64,000 nt of DNA, taken from the NCBI RefSeq assembly GCF_011516835.1, contig NZ_WOTB01000019.1:1-64000 (forward strand), in the 5' to 3' direction. A program made the position numbers and the translations under genes. Under the pieces are notes generated by a model. That model did no database searches, was not told the origin of the DNA, and was given only the letters and a program-made list of their open reading frames with translations. Numbering within the stretch: the stretch's first letter is position 1; every line of letters begins with the position of its first letter. The DNA comes from Acetobacter musti (GTDB lineage Bacteria > Pseudomonadota > Alphaproteobacteria > Acetobacterales > Acetobacteraceae). This document shows positions 18,930 through 28,540 of this stretch, one piece after another.

Positions 18930-19748
18930 TCAGACGGCCTGCGGTGTCGCCCCGGCCGGCGGCGGCGCACGATCCTGCGTTTCCTTCAGAGCGACCGCCG
19001 CACCGAGAACACCGGCCAGGCTCGCGGAAACATCGCTCGGCACGATAATGGTGCTGTTATTGCGGGCGATGTCTCCGAGCAGATTCATCTGCCGGATCTG
19101 CATGGCGCCGGGCATTGTGGTGTACAGAGACGCGGCTTTCACGATCTGCTCGGCAATCTGCACCTCCGCTCCGGCCAGGGTAACGCGGGCCTGACGTTCA
19201 CGCACAGCCTGTTCCTGGGCGCTCATGGCGTTCTGAAGCTCCTGCGGAATGAGAATATCCTTGATTTCCACGCGCTCGATTTCAACACCCCATTCATTTG
19301 TCTTTTCCATGAGGCTGTCTTTCAGGGCGCGATCGCAGGCCTCACGGTCATTCAGAAGTTCCGTCATGTCGCGCGAACCGGCGAGCTCCCGCAGGGTGGT
19401 CTGGGCGATTCCATAGACGGCGCCCTGATAATTCCCCACTTCCAGCAGGGCGTTGCGGGCATTGGTGACGCGCAGGAAGACGATGGCGTCGATATCGAGC
19501 GGAACCATATTGCGGGACAGAATTTTCTCGGCGGTGATAGTCTGGGTCTGCAGACGGGTATCGACCTTCGCGTAAGCAGACCGCAGATACGGGAAGGTGA
19601 AATAAAACCCGCTCCCGGCCGTGCGATGGTATTTACCGAAACTGAGCAGAACGGTCTGCTCGAATTCGTTGTTGAACCCGATCAGTTTCAGAAATCCGAC
19701 AACAAGAAAGATGACCAGACCGATGAAAACCGGCGTGAGAGCAGCCAT
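18930..19748 (-). CDS. SPFH/stomatin-like membrane protein (slipin)
   Basis: 272 aa when started at the ATG ending at 19748. One N-terminal membrane segment (about 2-20) is followed by an SPFH (band 7) domain: GKYHRTAGSGFYFTFPYL, VDTRLQTQTITAEKILSRN, and a charged coiled-coil helix (QNAMSAQEQAVRERQARVTLAGAE). The C-terminus is Ala/Pro-rich. Slipins organise membrane microdomains and often partner proteases. It follows a small GntR regulator; the open frame upstream of the chosen start overlaps that gene, so the pair is likely cotranscribed. Confidence 0.88.
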   Translation of the reverse strand: MAALTPVFIGLVIFLVVGFLKLIGFNNEFEQTVLLSFGKYHRTAGSGFYFTFPYLRSAYAKVDTRLQTQTITAEKILSRNMVPLDIDAIVFLRVTNARNALLEVGNYQGAVYGIAQTTLRELAGSRDMTELLNDREACDRALKDSLMEKTNEWGVEIERVEIKDILIPQELQNAMSAQEQAVRERQARVTLAGAEVQIAEQIVKAASLYTTMPGAMQIRQMNLLGDIARNNSTIIVPSDVSASLAGVLGAAVALKETQDRAPPPAGATPQAV

Positions 19749-19833
19749 CAGAGAAGATCCCCGGACAAAGTGGTGAAAGACGAGACGGACCAGGTGCGAC
19801 AGACCATGAAACTGGCCGTGGACGGTATGAAAT

Positions 19834-20235
19834 TTAACGCTCATCATCGCCGCCGCCGGTTATGACGGACCGGATCGCCAGAATGACGTCTTCAGGCGGG
19901 ACACCGCGGGTCAGCGCTTTGCAGACAGCTTCTTCGGCGATTTCACGGGAAATGATTTCGCGCCTTCTGAGATTTCCGGACTGATCGGGCAGCGGATCGG
20001 TCACGAAGGTTCCGCGTCCGCGCTGGATGTCGAGCAGACCTTCGCGGGCAAGGGCATGGATGGCCCTGATGACCGGATCGCTGTTGACCGAGAGCGTCAG
20101 ACTGAGTCTGCGGATGGTCGGGAGCTGGCTTCCCGGCGTGAGTCTGCCGGTTGCGATCAGGTTGCGGAGCTGATTCGCGATCTGGATATAGAGCGGTTCG
20201 CCGGTACTGGCGAGAATGATGGAAGGGAAATCCAT
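19834..20235 (-). CDS. GntR-family regulator, YtrA type
   Basis: 133 aa: an N-terminal winged helix (about 1-75; PLYIQIANQLRNLIATGRLTPGSQLPTIR begins it, then a LLDIQRGRGTFV wing) followed by a short helical tail (REIISREIAEEAVCKALTRGVPPEDVILAI). The short effector part is characteristic of the YtrA subfamily, which often regulates an adjacent membrane-protein gene. The SPFH gene is immediately downstream, so autoregulation of that pair is plausible. Confidence 0.9.
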   Translation of the reverse strand: MDFPSIILASTGEPLYIQIANQLRNLIATGRLTPGSQLPTIRRLSLTLSVNSDPVIRAIHALAREGLLDIQRGRGTFVTDPLPDQSGNLRRREIISREIAEEAVCKALTRGVPPEDVILAIRSVITGGGDDER

Positions 20236-20363
20236 CTGCGCGGAAGCGATCCTGTTCCGGTGTTACGGAACACCATAACAGAAGATCAAATCTGTCCGTC
20301 AACGAAAAAAGATGTTTGTATCGTTTACGAAGATACTGAGCGGGGAGAGATGGTGGCCGGTGC

Positions 20364-20415
20364 TTCCGCCCGAACCCCGCAAAGAGAAGCGATTCCTCTG
20401 ATCCCGTTTAACGGA
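20364..20415 (+). repeat. REP-like element, family A, partial
   Basis: CCCGAACCCCGCAAAG, a degenerate AGAG...CTCT hairpin, then TGATCCCGTTTAACGG, matching the 3' part of the family A unit. The GGGGCT hairpin at the 5' end is missing. Confidence 0.5.
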
Positions 20416-20501
20416 TTGAAGGCGTCCACGGCCCCTTTTCGGGGGGCGGACAGCACCCGGCCCTGTCCGGGAATGGCTCATACATACGAAAGACATCAGG
20501 G

Positions 20502-21485
20502 ATGAAAAAACTTCGCGCCGGTCTGGTGATTCTTCTGACAGGCACCACTCTTCCCGCCTGTGCGGCCGAGCCTGTGCTGGTCATTCATGGCGGCGCCGGA
20601 GTAATAAAGAGCGATCTGACGCCGGACCGCGTAAAGGCGGTCCGTGCGGGGCTCGAACGGGCGTTGCAGGCGGGATACGCGCGGCTGAAAGCGGGGAAGC
20701 CGGCGACGGATGCCGTGGAGGCGGCGGTGCAGGTTCTGGAGGATGACCCGAACTTCAATGCCGCGCGGGGCGCGGTGTTCACGCATGACGGGCAGAACGA
20801 GCTCGATGCGGCGATCATGGACGGCGCAACGCTGAAGGCCGGGGCCATTGCAGGCGTGCGACATGTACGCAACCCGGTGACGCTGGCGCGGGCGGTGATG
20901 GATCACTCGCCGCATGTGTTTCTAATCGGCGATGGCGCTGAGGCATTCGCGAAGGAACAGGGCATCGCACTGGTGGAGGCGTCGTATTTCCGCACGGACC
21001 GGCGGTGGCGGCAGTTACAGGAGGCCCTGGAGAAGGACCGGCTGAAGCAGGCGAAGGAAGCGGACGCGCATCATGGCACGGTGGGCGCGGTGGCGCTGGA
21101 CAGGGAGGGACATCTGGCGGCGGCGACCTCGACAGGCGGGCTGACGGACAAACTGTGGGGACGTGTCGGGGATTCTCCGCTGATTGGCGCGGGGACTTAC
21201 GCGAATGCGGACTGTGCGATGTCAGGGACCGGATGGGGTGAATATTACATCCGCACGGTGGCGGCGCATGAGATCTGCATGCGGGTGACAATGATGCATC
21301 AGCCGCTCGGCGAGGCGGCGGAGGAGGTCATCAATCACGAGATTCCAAAACTCGGTGGCGATGGCGGAGCCATTCTTGTCGACAGCGCCGGGAATATTGC
21401 AATGCCGTTCAACACGGACGGAATGTATCGCGGCTGGATCGGCAAAGACGGCGTCACTCATGTGGCGATGCTGAAGGGGGAGTGA
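20502..21485 (+). CDS. iaaA: Isoaspartyl peptidase / L-asparaginase, secreted
   Basis: 327 aa N-terminal nucleophile hydrolase that cleaves isoaspartyl dipeptides and asparagine. It has a signal peptide (residues 1-21, ending PACAA), so it acts in the periplasm. The precursor autocleaves before the threonine in HHGTVGAVALD; the beta chain then starts TVGAVAL. GNITLG-type glycine-rich segments are represented by STGGLTDKLWGRVGDSPLIGAG. Length matches the family. MITE copy 2 follows 22 bp after the stop. Confidence 0.92.
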   Translation: MKKLRAGLVILLTGTTLPACAAEPVLVIHGGAGVIKSDLTPDRVKAVRAGLERALQAGYARLKAGKPATDAVEAAVQVLEDDPNFNAARGAVFTHDGQNELDAAIMDGATLKAGAIAGVRHVRNPVTLARAVMDHSPHVFLIGDGAEAFAKEQGIALVEASYFRTDRRWRQLQEALEKDRLKQAKEADAHHGTVGAVALDREGHLAAATSTGGLTDKLWGRVGDSPLIGAGTYANADCAMSGTGWGEYYIRTVAAHEICMRVTMMHQPLGEAAEEVINHEIPKLGGDGGAILVDSAGNIAMPFNTDGMYRGWIGKDGVTHVAMLKGE

Positions 21486-21507
21486 AGCGGCGCTCTCTGT
21501 TATATCA

Positions 21508-21767
21508 GAGACTGCTTCAAAACATGCTCATTAAACTTCTGTCCAGTTATAAAGAAGTTTGTGGTGAAGCTTTTTTCAAAAAGCTTCAGGGAACGCCGCC
21601 TTTTTGAAAAAAGGCGGCACCCGGAAACTTTTGTTTTTTATCAAAAATTTATCGTGAAGTGCTCTCTGAGCCTGCTTGATGCAGGCAGATGGCCGAACCT
21701 CAAAAAACATAACATCATCAGCTTATTATAAAAGTTTTCGTGTATTCACGGCTTTTGAAACAGTCTC
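21508..21767 (+). mobile_element. MITE-like element, copy 2
   Basis: Left end GAGACTGCTTCAAAAC, right end GGCTTTTGAAACAGTCTC. Both internal palindromes are present (GAAGCTTTTTTC... and GCCGCCTTTTTG...GGCGGC). Flanks are TCA on the left and GTG on the right, so no target duplication survives. It sits between convergent iaaA and the porin pseudogene. Confidence 0.85.
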
Positions 21768-21845
21768 GTGCCGGAGATCGTGTTCCGGAATGCACCCTGA
21801 AATCTCTCGCCAGAGGTATCTCAGGATGCATTCCGCCCGTCAGCG

Positions 21846-23613
21846 TCAGAATGTAATACCTGAGCGTACACCAATGATGTTCCCGCCAGTCGCACCAGGA
21901 TAAGCGCCGGCTTTATTGTCCACATGGGCATGGGTGTAGTTCAGCATGATGCGCATATAATTCACGATATACCAGTTGACACCAACGGTCGCGGACCAGG
22001 CTTTCGTGCCACCGGGGATATCCCAGGCATCAAGCCAGTCGCCACGGGCGGCGATTTCCCAGGCGCCGATGCCGCCATCGGAGACGGGATCGAGGACGCG
22101 GGGCATGGCCCACTGCCCGGTATGGGCAAAGTAGTTCGGCGTTTCACCGGTCAGGAATATACCGGCCTGGAGGCTGGCGGCCTGGACGGTTCCGGCGCGA
22201 TACGGGAAGGTCTGCGCGCCGTACGTGTTGCGGAACTCCATATGGCGGGCGCCATATTCACCGAGCGCCCAGGCGCTTTTCCAGATTCCGAACAGCTCGA
22301 GACCACCGGCGAGAGAATTCGCGATCGGACCGGAATTGATGCGCGCGGCGAAGGCGTCGTCGGTACGGGCGAGAAGACGGGTGGACTGCGAGAAGGTGGC
22401 AGCGGGTTTGACGTCTTCGTAAAAACCCCACGCGCCGAGATGGATCAGGCTGGTTTTCGTCCGCCAGGGAATCCAGTGGGTCCGCAGTTCGTATGTCATG
22501 TCGTCGCGGACATTGTTGGTAATGTTTGCGGAGTTGATGTCGTCGCCGGAGATCTGGGCTGCAACATGCCAGCTTTTTCCGAAGATTTTGAAAGCACCGC
22601 CGAGGCCGTACCAGCCTTTGACAGGCAGGAGGGCGTTGGCAACGATGTCACGATCGAGAAAGACGGTCTGATCGGAACCACCGGAACCGTCGAAGGTGCG
22701 CTCGTTGAATTTATTGCCGAGCGTGTATTCGACGAGATGACCGGCCATTTTGTCGCTCCAGGTCGCGTAGGCACTGACTACGGAGATCTGATTATTGGAG
22801 TAATCGCCCTCGAACACCCAGGAAAGCTGCTTCGCACGGCCTTCGACGCCGAGGCGCGCGGCGCGGAGAGTGGTGCGCGAGACATTCTGGGCGGAAAAGC
22901 GTGATCCGAATGCTGCGCCGTAATCGGCGAGGATGCGGCCACGAAAACGGAAGGAATACTCGCCGTCCGGCGTGGTCAGTTCGGGAAGTCCCTTGCCCCA
23001 GTCCAGTACCAGACCGCCCACTGTTGTTGTGCGCGAGGAAGAGGGAATGGAAGACGCGACACCCATGACGGGGGCCGAACCGGACGGCATGGCGGAGACA
23101 GCGCCGGAGGTGCCCGGGGGCGGCCGGAAGGAGCGGATAGGTCAGGTGGGTTGTCGTGAACACACTGGTACTGCTGGCAGGCGCGCCGCTGGCGGCAAAA
23201 ACAGGCGTGACATCCTCACCTGGCTTCGCGTTACGCAGAGCCGTCTGACTGGTTGATGCCGGCAGCGTCTCCATCGGCAGGGAGATGCCATGCGAGGGAA
23301 GCCGGGTAGTGTGCACATGGGTGTTTCCGGCAACCGTCGAAGGCTTCGTCTGCTTTTCGACAGCATCGAGCCGGGCCTGCAGATCGTGGATCTGCTTCGC
23401 CTGGGCTTTAACGAGATCGGCCAGAGCCCGTACATCCACGCCACCGGTTGCGGTTGCGGCAACGGGAGCGGATTTCGGGGTGGCGAAGGCGGCATCTGAT
23501 CCGATGGCGAAAGTGGCGCTGCCGGTGAGAAGGGCGAGGCGGGTGACGATATGGCGTGACCCTGCCTTCGCAACGCGCGCGCCGCGTGTGGCGCGCGAAA
23601 CAGTATTCGTCAT
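21846..23613 (-). pseudogene. OprP/OprO-type porin, frameshifted
   Basis: The N-terminal frame (from 23613) gives a signal peptide, a coiled-coil segment (LADLVKAQAKQIHDLQARLDAVEKQ) and a Ser/Thr-rich linker. The C-terminal frame (to 21846) gives the beta-barrel: FRFRGRILADYGAAFG, RAARLGVEGRAKQLSWVFEGDYSNN, and a terminal GVRSGITF strand ending in F. The frames meet at a C5 run (GGGGG on plus, 23116-23120); removing one C joins them as LLPAAPGTSGAVSAMPSG. The 1768-bp span is 3n+1. Intact, it would be about 588 aa, a phosphate-selective-porin relative in the outer membrane. The start overlaps the MFS stop (TAATG). Confidence 0.88.
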
Positions 23614-24968
23614 TAAGAAATTTTTCCGGCCTGTACTTTGTAGGGGCGGGCGAAAAGGGCAGCGACAAGACCACAGGCCGCAGCCACGGAAAGCCAGGCC
23701 CCAGGCATGGCGCGATCGCCGGTCATGTGAATCAGCCAGGTGCAGAGCGTGGGCGTGAAACCCCCGATACAGGTGGCGGCGCTGTAGGCCAGGGAGAAGC
23801 CGGTCGTACGGATGCGCGGCGGGACGATTTCGGTGAGATACGCCACGGCGGCACCGTTATAGGCGCTGTAGATGATGGCCAGCCAGATCTCGACAGTCAG
23901 AAGCCGGACAAAGGACGGGGCCGAGACAAGCCACGACATGGCGGGCCATGCGGTGAGGATAGCGATAAGCGTCGCGGCGATGAGCAGCGGACGGCGACCG
24001 ATACGGTCGGAGAGAGCGCCGAACACGGGAAGCAGCACAAAGTTGGAAAGGCCGACACAGAGAGTCACGACGAGGCTGTCACGCGAGGCGAGATGCAGAA
24101 CACTGCTGCCAAAGGACGGGGTGTAGGCGGTGATGACGTAGAAAGAGGTCGTGGTCATCAGAACCATCAGCACACCGATGGTGATGATTTTCCATTCCGT
24201 AACGAGGGTACGCAGCACCTCGCCGATTTTCGGCGGTGCGTGAGTGGCGGCGAAGGCTTCGGTTTCCTGGAGATTGCGACGCAGGAAAAACAGAACCGGG
24301 ACGATCAGGCAGCCAATGAGCAGCGGGATGCGCCAGCCCCAGGCGGACATGGTCGGCGCGGGCAGAATGGTGGTGAGCGCGACGCCGATGGCGGCGGCAG
24401 CCACGACAGCGATCTGCTGGGAGGCGGACTGAAAGGAAACGACGAAGCCCCGCGTCTTTGGAGTGGCGATTTCGGCCAGATAGACGGAGGTGGAACCCAG
24501 CTCGACGCCGGCGGAGAAACCCTGAAGGAGACGTCCGCAAAGGACGAGCAGCGGGGCGAGAAGGCCGATCTGCGCGTAGCCGGGCGTGAGAGTCAGCGAG
24601 AGTGTGCCGATGGACATCAGCGTCAGGGTAAGGATGAGGCCCCTGCGACGGCCGATGCGGTCCACATAGGCGCCGAGGATGATGGCTCCAAGAGGACGCA
24701 TGAGGAATCCGGCGCCGAACGTGGCGAAAGACATCATCAGTTCAGCGTAGGGGTCGTCCGACGGGAAGAAAGCACGACCGATGGCGGCGGCATAATAGCC
24801 GAACACCATGAAGTCATACATTTCGAGCATATTGCCGCTGGCCACCTGCATGGCGGCGCGGACGCGCTGGCCGGTCGTCATGGGAGGTGCATGAGGGCGG
24901 GAGGCTGTCGATGTGACATCGTGGTGCAGCGTGGAGGAAGCGGCAGTCGTGCCTGAAAACTCAGTCAT
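23613..24968 (-). CDS. MFS transporter, citrate/tricarballylate proton symporter type
   Basis: 451 aa with 12 expected membrane helices. It belongs to the metabolite:H+ symporter subgroup: MLEMYDFMVFGYYAA in helix 1, MRPLGAIILGAYVDRIGRRRGL (MFS loop 2-3 signature), GRLLQGFSAGVELGSTSVYLAEIATPKTRGF and SFQSASQQIAV. The last two blocks resemble citrate and tricarballylate carriers. It is followed with 1-bp overlap by an outer-membrane porin gene, suggesting a two-step uptake route for a carboxylate across both membranes. Confidence 0.9.
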   Translation of the reverse strand: MTEFSGTTAASSTLHHDVTSTASRPHAPPMTTGQRVRAAMQVASGNMLEMYDFMVFGYYAAAIGRAFFPSDDPYAELMMSFATFGAGFLMRPLGAIILGAYVDRIGRRRGLILTLTLMSIGTLSLTLTPGYAQIGLLAPLLVLCGRLLQGFSAGVELGSTSVYLAEIATPKTRGFVVSFQSASQQIAVVAAAAIGVALTTILPAPTMSAWGWRIPLLIGCLIVPVLFFLRRNLQETEAFAATHAPPKIGEVLRTLVTEWKIITIGVLMVLMTTTSFYVITAYTPSFGSSVLHLASRDSLVVTLCVGLSNFVLLPVFGALSDRIGRRPLLIAATLIAILTAWPAMSWLVSAPSFVRLLTVEIWLAIIYSAYNGAAVAYLTEIVPPRIRTTGFSLAYSAATCIGGFTPTLCTWLIHMTGDRAMPGAWLSVAAACGLVAALFARPYKVQAGKIS

Positions 24969-25161
24969 ATAACCCGGTCTTGTTATTGTTTGTCACCGTA
25001 ATGAAATCCACTGCACGGCAATTGTTCCGTCGTCTAACCGCAAAACCGTGAGCCGGAACGAATTTCTTTCCACCGTTACCGTGCTGCATCACTCTCCGTC
25101 TTGCGTCCGCCGGGGCGGAGTCCTATCGGGGCGATCATGAAATATTTCGACTGCTCCGGTT

Positions 25162-26316
25162 GTGACTGACGGGCCGCTGATCTGGATTCTGGCGGGCGAG
25201 GCCAGTGGCGACGTGCTGGGAGCACGGCTGATGGCGGCTCTGCGGCGCCGACGACCGGATCTGCGCTTTGCCGGGATCGGTGGACACCGGATGCAGGAGA
25301 GCGGGCTGGAGAGCCTGTTTCCGATGCAGGAACTGGCGGTGATGGGGCTGGTGGAGATTCTGCCCCGGATTCGCAGCCTGTCGCGCCGGCTCGACGATGC
25401 CGTGCGTCACATTGAAGCCACACAGCCGGATATGGTGGTAACGATTGACAGTCCCGGCTTTGCGCTGCGTCTGCTACGGCGGATCGCGCCGCTGGGCATA
25501 AAGCGGGTGCATTATGTGGCGCCGCAGGTCTGGGCCTGGCGCGAGCATCGGGTGAAGAAATTTCCTGGTCTGTGGGACCGGCTCCTGGTGCTGCTGCCGT
25601 TCGAGGAACAGTTTTTCCGGCGACGCGGGCTGGATGCCCGGTTTGTCGGGCATCCAGTCTTACAGTCGGGCGCCGATAAAGGCGATGCGGCCCGGTTCCG
25701 GGCGCGTCATGGCCTTTCAGATGAAGCGCGCGTGCTGATCCTGATGCCCGGAAGCCGGCGGTCGGAGGCCCCGCGCCTCCTGCCGGTTTTCGGCAGGATG
25801 CTGTCGCTGCTGCGACAGAAACTGCCGGATGTCGTTCCGGTAATTCCGGTTTCCCCGGTTGTGGCGGAAACCGTGCTGAAAGCCACGGCGGACTGGGCGG
25901 TGCGGCCGGTTATCATAACGGATGCCTACGACAAACACGACGCTTTCGCGGCAGCGGAGGCGGCGCTGACCAAGTCCGGGACATCGACGCTGGAACTGGC
26001 GCTGGCGGGCGTGCCCATGGCGGTGACATATCGGGTCAATCCGGTGACAGCGGCGATCGCACGGCGCCTGATCCGTGTGCCGTATGTGGCGATGGTCAAT
26101 CTGCTGGCGGGAAAGGCCCTGGTCCCCGAACTGCTGCAGGAACAGTGCCGGCCGGATCTGCTGGCGGCAACAGTGGTGCGGCTGATGACCGATCCCATAG
26201 CCGCTGCGGATCAGAAGGCGGGATTTGCCGGAGTGCTGGCCGGATTACGGGCTGCGGGAACAACGGAGCCGGCGGACGCCGCGGCAGCGGAGATCCTGGA
26301 ACTGCTAAAGCCCTGA
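25162..26316 (+). CDS. lpxB: Lipid-A-disaccharide synthase
   Basis: LpxB joins UDP-2,3-diacylglucosamine and lipid X to form the lipid A disaccharide at the inner membrane. The 384-aa protein starts at GTG with LIWILAGEASGDVLGARLM, has MGLVEILPRI, YVAPQVWAWREHRVKKF, the LPFEEQFF block and the C-terminal ALTKSGTSTLELAL donor-site segment. Length matches the family (about 380). No obvious ribosome binding site precedes the GTG. It stands alone here rather than next to lpxA/fabZ. Confidence 0.95.
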   Translation: MTDGPLIWILAGEASGDVLGARLMAALRRRRPDLRFAGIGGHRMQESGLESLFPMQELAVMGLVEILPRIRSLSRRLDDAVRHIEATQPDMVVTIDSPGFALRLLRRIAPLGIKRVHYVAPQVWAWREHRVKKFPGLWDRLLVLLPFEEQFFRRRGLDARFVGHPVLQSGADKGDAARFRARHGLSDEARVLILMPGSRRSEAPRLLPVFGRMLSLLRQKLPDVVPVIPVSPVVAETVLKATADWAVRPVIITDAYDKHDAFAAAEAALTKSGTSTLELALAGVPMAVTYRVNPVTAAIARRLIRVPYVAMVNLLAGKALVPELLQEQCRPDLLAATVVRLMTDPIAAADQKAGFAGVLAGLRAAGTTEPADAAAAEILELLKP

Positions 26317-26478
26317 GCGCCCGCGGAGATGACGGAAAATACCGTCCGGCCCAAACGCGGGTCCAATGAATCCGCTTCCGGAGCAGACAATCATCACATG
26401 GCTCTGATCTGCTGTTCCGGAGAATGTCCTGTCCGGTCCGGACAACTGCGTGACACCAGCGTCCGGCCGGATGAATCC

Positions 26479-27027
26479 CTAACGAGAATGATGGGGCTTT
26501 GCCTCACGCACCTGGAAAGCGACCATCTTCCTGGACCCGCCGAGAAAATGAAACTCGACATTGACGGTCGAGCCCTGACTGACCGTCACGCCCGGCGCCA
26601 CATGGCAGACAAGGTGATAGCCTCCTGGCGGAAAGACCAGCGTTTCCTTGGGCGGCACGGTCAGATGGGTGAAGAGATCCCTGGTCAGGGTCGAGACCTC
26701 GAGGTCGGTATGATACCCGAACATTCCCTCACAGGAGGGAGACGTTATGCGGTCGATCAGATGCGCCGCATCCGACGTATTCTCCACGGAAAAATAGGCC
26801 GCTACCAGATCGGCACCGGCGCCGACATGCTGCATCCAGGCATCATGAACCGCGATATCACCGGCGGCATTCTCCTGTCCCGGGACAGACGCACCAACCG
26901 CACCGGCACGCATTTCGGCTTCCTGCCCGAGGGAGCTTTTCATCGGCTCAGGCTGCCCCGCATCCTCTGCCGCCAGGCCAGGAGACACGAAACACAGCAG
27001 ACCGAGGACAGCGGCTCCGCGAAGCAT
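26479..27027 (-). CDS. PCu(A)C-like periplasmic copper-chaperone-fold protein
   Basis: 182 aa from the ATG ending at 27027, chosen because it opens a clean signal peptide (MLRGAAVLGLLCFVSPGLAA); the frame is open to a TTG at 27099. After a charged linker the DUF461/PCu(A)C cupredoxin-like domain follows (IAVHDAWMQHV, AAYFSVENTSD, FPPGGYHLVCH). PCu(A)C proteins deliver Cu(I) to cytochrome oxidase through conserved Met/His; here the region around GYHTDLEV and LFTHL keeps histidines but lacks the usual methionines, so copper binding is uncertain. Confidence 0.8.
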   Translation of the reverse strand: MLRGAAVLGLLCFVSPGLAAEDAGQPEPMKSSLGQEAEMRAGAVGASVPGQENAAGDIAVHDAWMQHVGAGADLVAAYFSVENTSDAAHLIDRITSPSCEGMFGYHTDLEVSTLTRDLFTHLTVPPKETLVFPPGGYHLVCHVAPGVTVSQGSTVNVEFHFLGGSRKMVAFQVREAKPHHSR

Positions 27028-27210
27028 GGTCCGCCATCCGCGCCCTGGCCGTGACGTTTCCGGATTGCGGACGTTCCGGACCGCGCAAAGTTCTTTCAAG
27101 CCTGTCTTCCCTTCTCCGCACGGACAATACTGCCGCCGTCATATGGCCCGACCCGCGCGGCCGCCGCAAATCCGCCGCCTCCGTCCACGCCATCGTTCGC
27201 AATAGCCTTC

Positions 27211-27252
27211 GTGAGACTTTCGTGAGACTTTTGTACTGTTCCGCTCTATAAT
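27211..27252 (+). promoter_or_regulatory. Candidate promoter upstream of nrdR
   Basis: A perfect -10 hexamer TATAAT at 27247-27252 follows an 11-bp tandem repeat, GTGAGACTTTC then GTGAGACTTTT (27211-27232). The -35 is weak. The position, about 125 bp before the nrdR start, suits a promoter of nrdR-nusB-thiL. Confidence 0.4.
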
Positions 27253-27378
27253 AGCGGCGATCACCGGACATTTTATCGCGTGAGGTGCATGGCAGGGTCC
27301 GGTCTGCTGCGTCACAGCATTTCACGCAGGTGGCCCGCCTTCATCCGGACCGCCGGTTTCACCTGGGACTGACTGACG

Positions 27379-27846
27379 ATGCGATGCCCGTTCTGCAGCG
27401 ACGCCGAAACACAGGTGAAGGACAGCCGTCCCACCGAGGACGGCACAGCCATCCGCCGCCGCCGGGCCTGCCCGACCTGTGGGCAGCGTTTTACGACGGT
27501 CGAACGGGTGCAGTTGCGGGATCTCGTTGTTGTGAAGGCCGATGGCCGGCGCGCACCGTTCGACCGCGAGAAACTGGCGCGTTCCATCCGGATCGCGCTG
27601 CGGAAGCGCCCGGTTTCGGAAGAGCAGATCGAACAGATGATCAGCGGGATCGCCCGGCGCCTGGAGGCATCCGGCGAGGGAGAGATTCCGACCGCGCTGA
27701 TCGGCGAACTGGCGATGGAGGCGCTGCATACGGTCGATGCGGTCGGATATGTCCGTTTCGCGAGCGTGTATCGCGATTTCCGCGAGACGAAGGATTTTTC
27801 CGAAATCCTGACCCGCATCGATGACAGCAAACGGGAAGTGAAATAA
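27379..27846 (+). CDS. nrdR: Transcriptional repressor NrdR
   Basis: NrdR is the Zn-ribbon, ATP-cone repressor of ribonucleotide reductase genes. The 155-aa protein has CPFC...CPTCGQRF (zinc ribbon, residues 3-37) and an ATP-cone from about residue 49 ([20 protein letters not shown]) to FASVYRDF (about 130-137). Length and both domains are complete. First gene of an nrdR-nusB-thiL run. Confidence 0.97.
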   Translation: MRCPFCSDAETQVKDSRPTEDGTAIRRRRACPTCGQRFTTVERVQLRDLVVVKADGRRAPFDREKLARSIRIALRKRPVSEEQIEQMISGIARRLEASGEGEIPTALIGELAMEALHTVDAVGYVRFASVYRDFRETKDFSEILTRIDDSKREVK

Positions 27847-27952
27847 TCGTGCCGCACGAACGGGAAGGGCTGGACCTGGAACGGCAAAGGGGCCATGAAG
27901 CGCCGCCCCGGACAGCGATCCGGACAACATCCATTCTGCAGGAGGGACGCTG

Positions 27953-28540
27953 ATGACCCACTCCGACGACCGGCTCAGCCCGGCCCTTCGTCCGCGCACG
28001 GCTGCCCGTGTGGCGGCGGTGCAGGCGCTGTTTCAGATCGAGCAGGGAAACGACAGGGCTGAACCGGTGATCGTTCAGTTTGTCCAGCATCGTTTCGGTG
28101 TGACGCTGGCGGGCGAGTCCTTCGAGGACGGCCATATTCCCGAAGCCGACGCAACCCTGTTCACCAGCCTGGTGCGTCGCGCGGCGGCGTCCGGAGAGCA
28201 CGTATCGGCGCTGCTGACGGAGACTCTGCCACCAACATGGCCTGTCGGCCGGCTTGATCCGGTTCTGCGGGCGCTGTTCACCGTTGCCATTGCCGAGATG
28301 GAGTCCCCGGACGCCCCGCCGGTCAGCATCATCATCAATGAATATCTCGACGTTGCGCACGGTTTCTTCTCAGGTGACGAGCCGAAACTGGTCAATGGCG
28401 TTCTGGATACGCTGGCAAAGCGCATGAAAAAACCACCGGTCCGTGAGGGGAAAAACGAGGACATAAAAACCGGAGACGTCGGAGAAGAGCCGCCAGGCGC
28501 GGATGCCGCTGATGACAAGGCTGATGACGGGCAGGTCTGA
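27953..28540 (+). CDS. nusB: Transcription antitermination factor NusB
   Basis: NusB binds boxA RNA with NusE (S10) during rRNA transcription antitermination. The 195-aa protein begins with an Arg-rich RNA-binding helix (RPRTAARVAAVQALFQIEQ) and contains LDPVLRALFTVAIAEMES and the ending INEYLDVAHGFFSGDEPKLVNGVLDTLAK. A 35-residue Lys/Glu/Asp-rich tail extends beyond the usual core. GGAGG precedes the ATG. Its end overlaps the thiL start by up to 38 bp. Confidence 0.96.
   Translation: MTHSDDRLSPALRPRTAARVAAVQALFQIEQGNDRAEPVIVQFVQHRFGVTLAGESFEDGHIPEADATLFTSLVRRAAASGEHVSALLTETLPPTWPVGRLDPVLRALFTVAIAEMESPDAPPVSIIINEYLDVAHGFFSGDEPKLVNGVLDTLAKRMKKPPVREGKNEDIKTGDVGEEPPGADAADDKADDGQV

Noticed and set aside
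23556-24956. 466-codon plus-strand frame opposite the MFS gene
   Set aside because: Asp/Gly/Glu/Arg-rich low-complexity antisense; the MFS gene has full family signatures.
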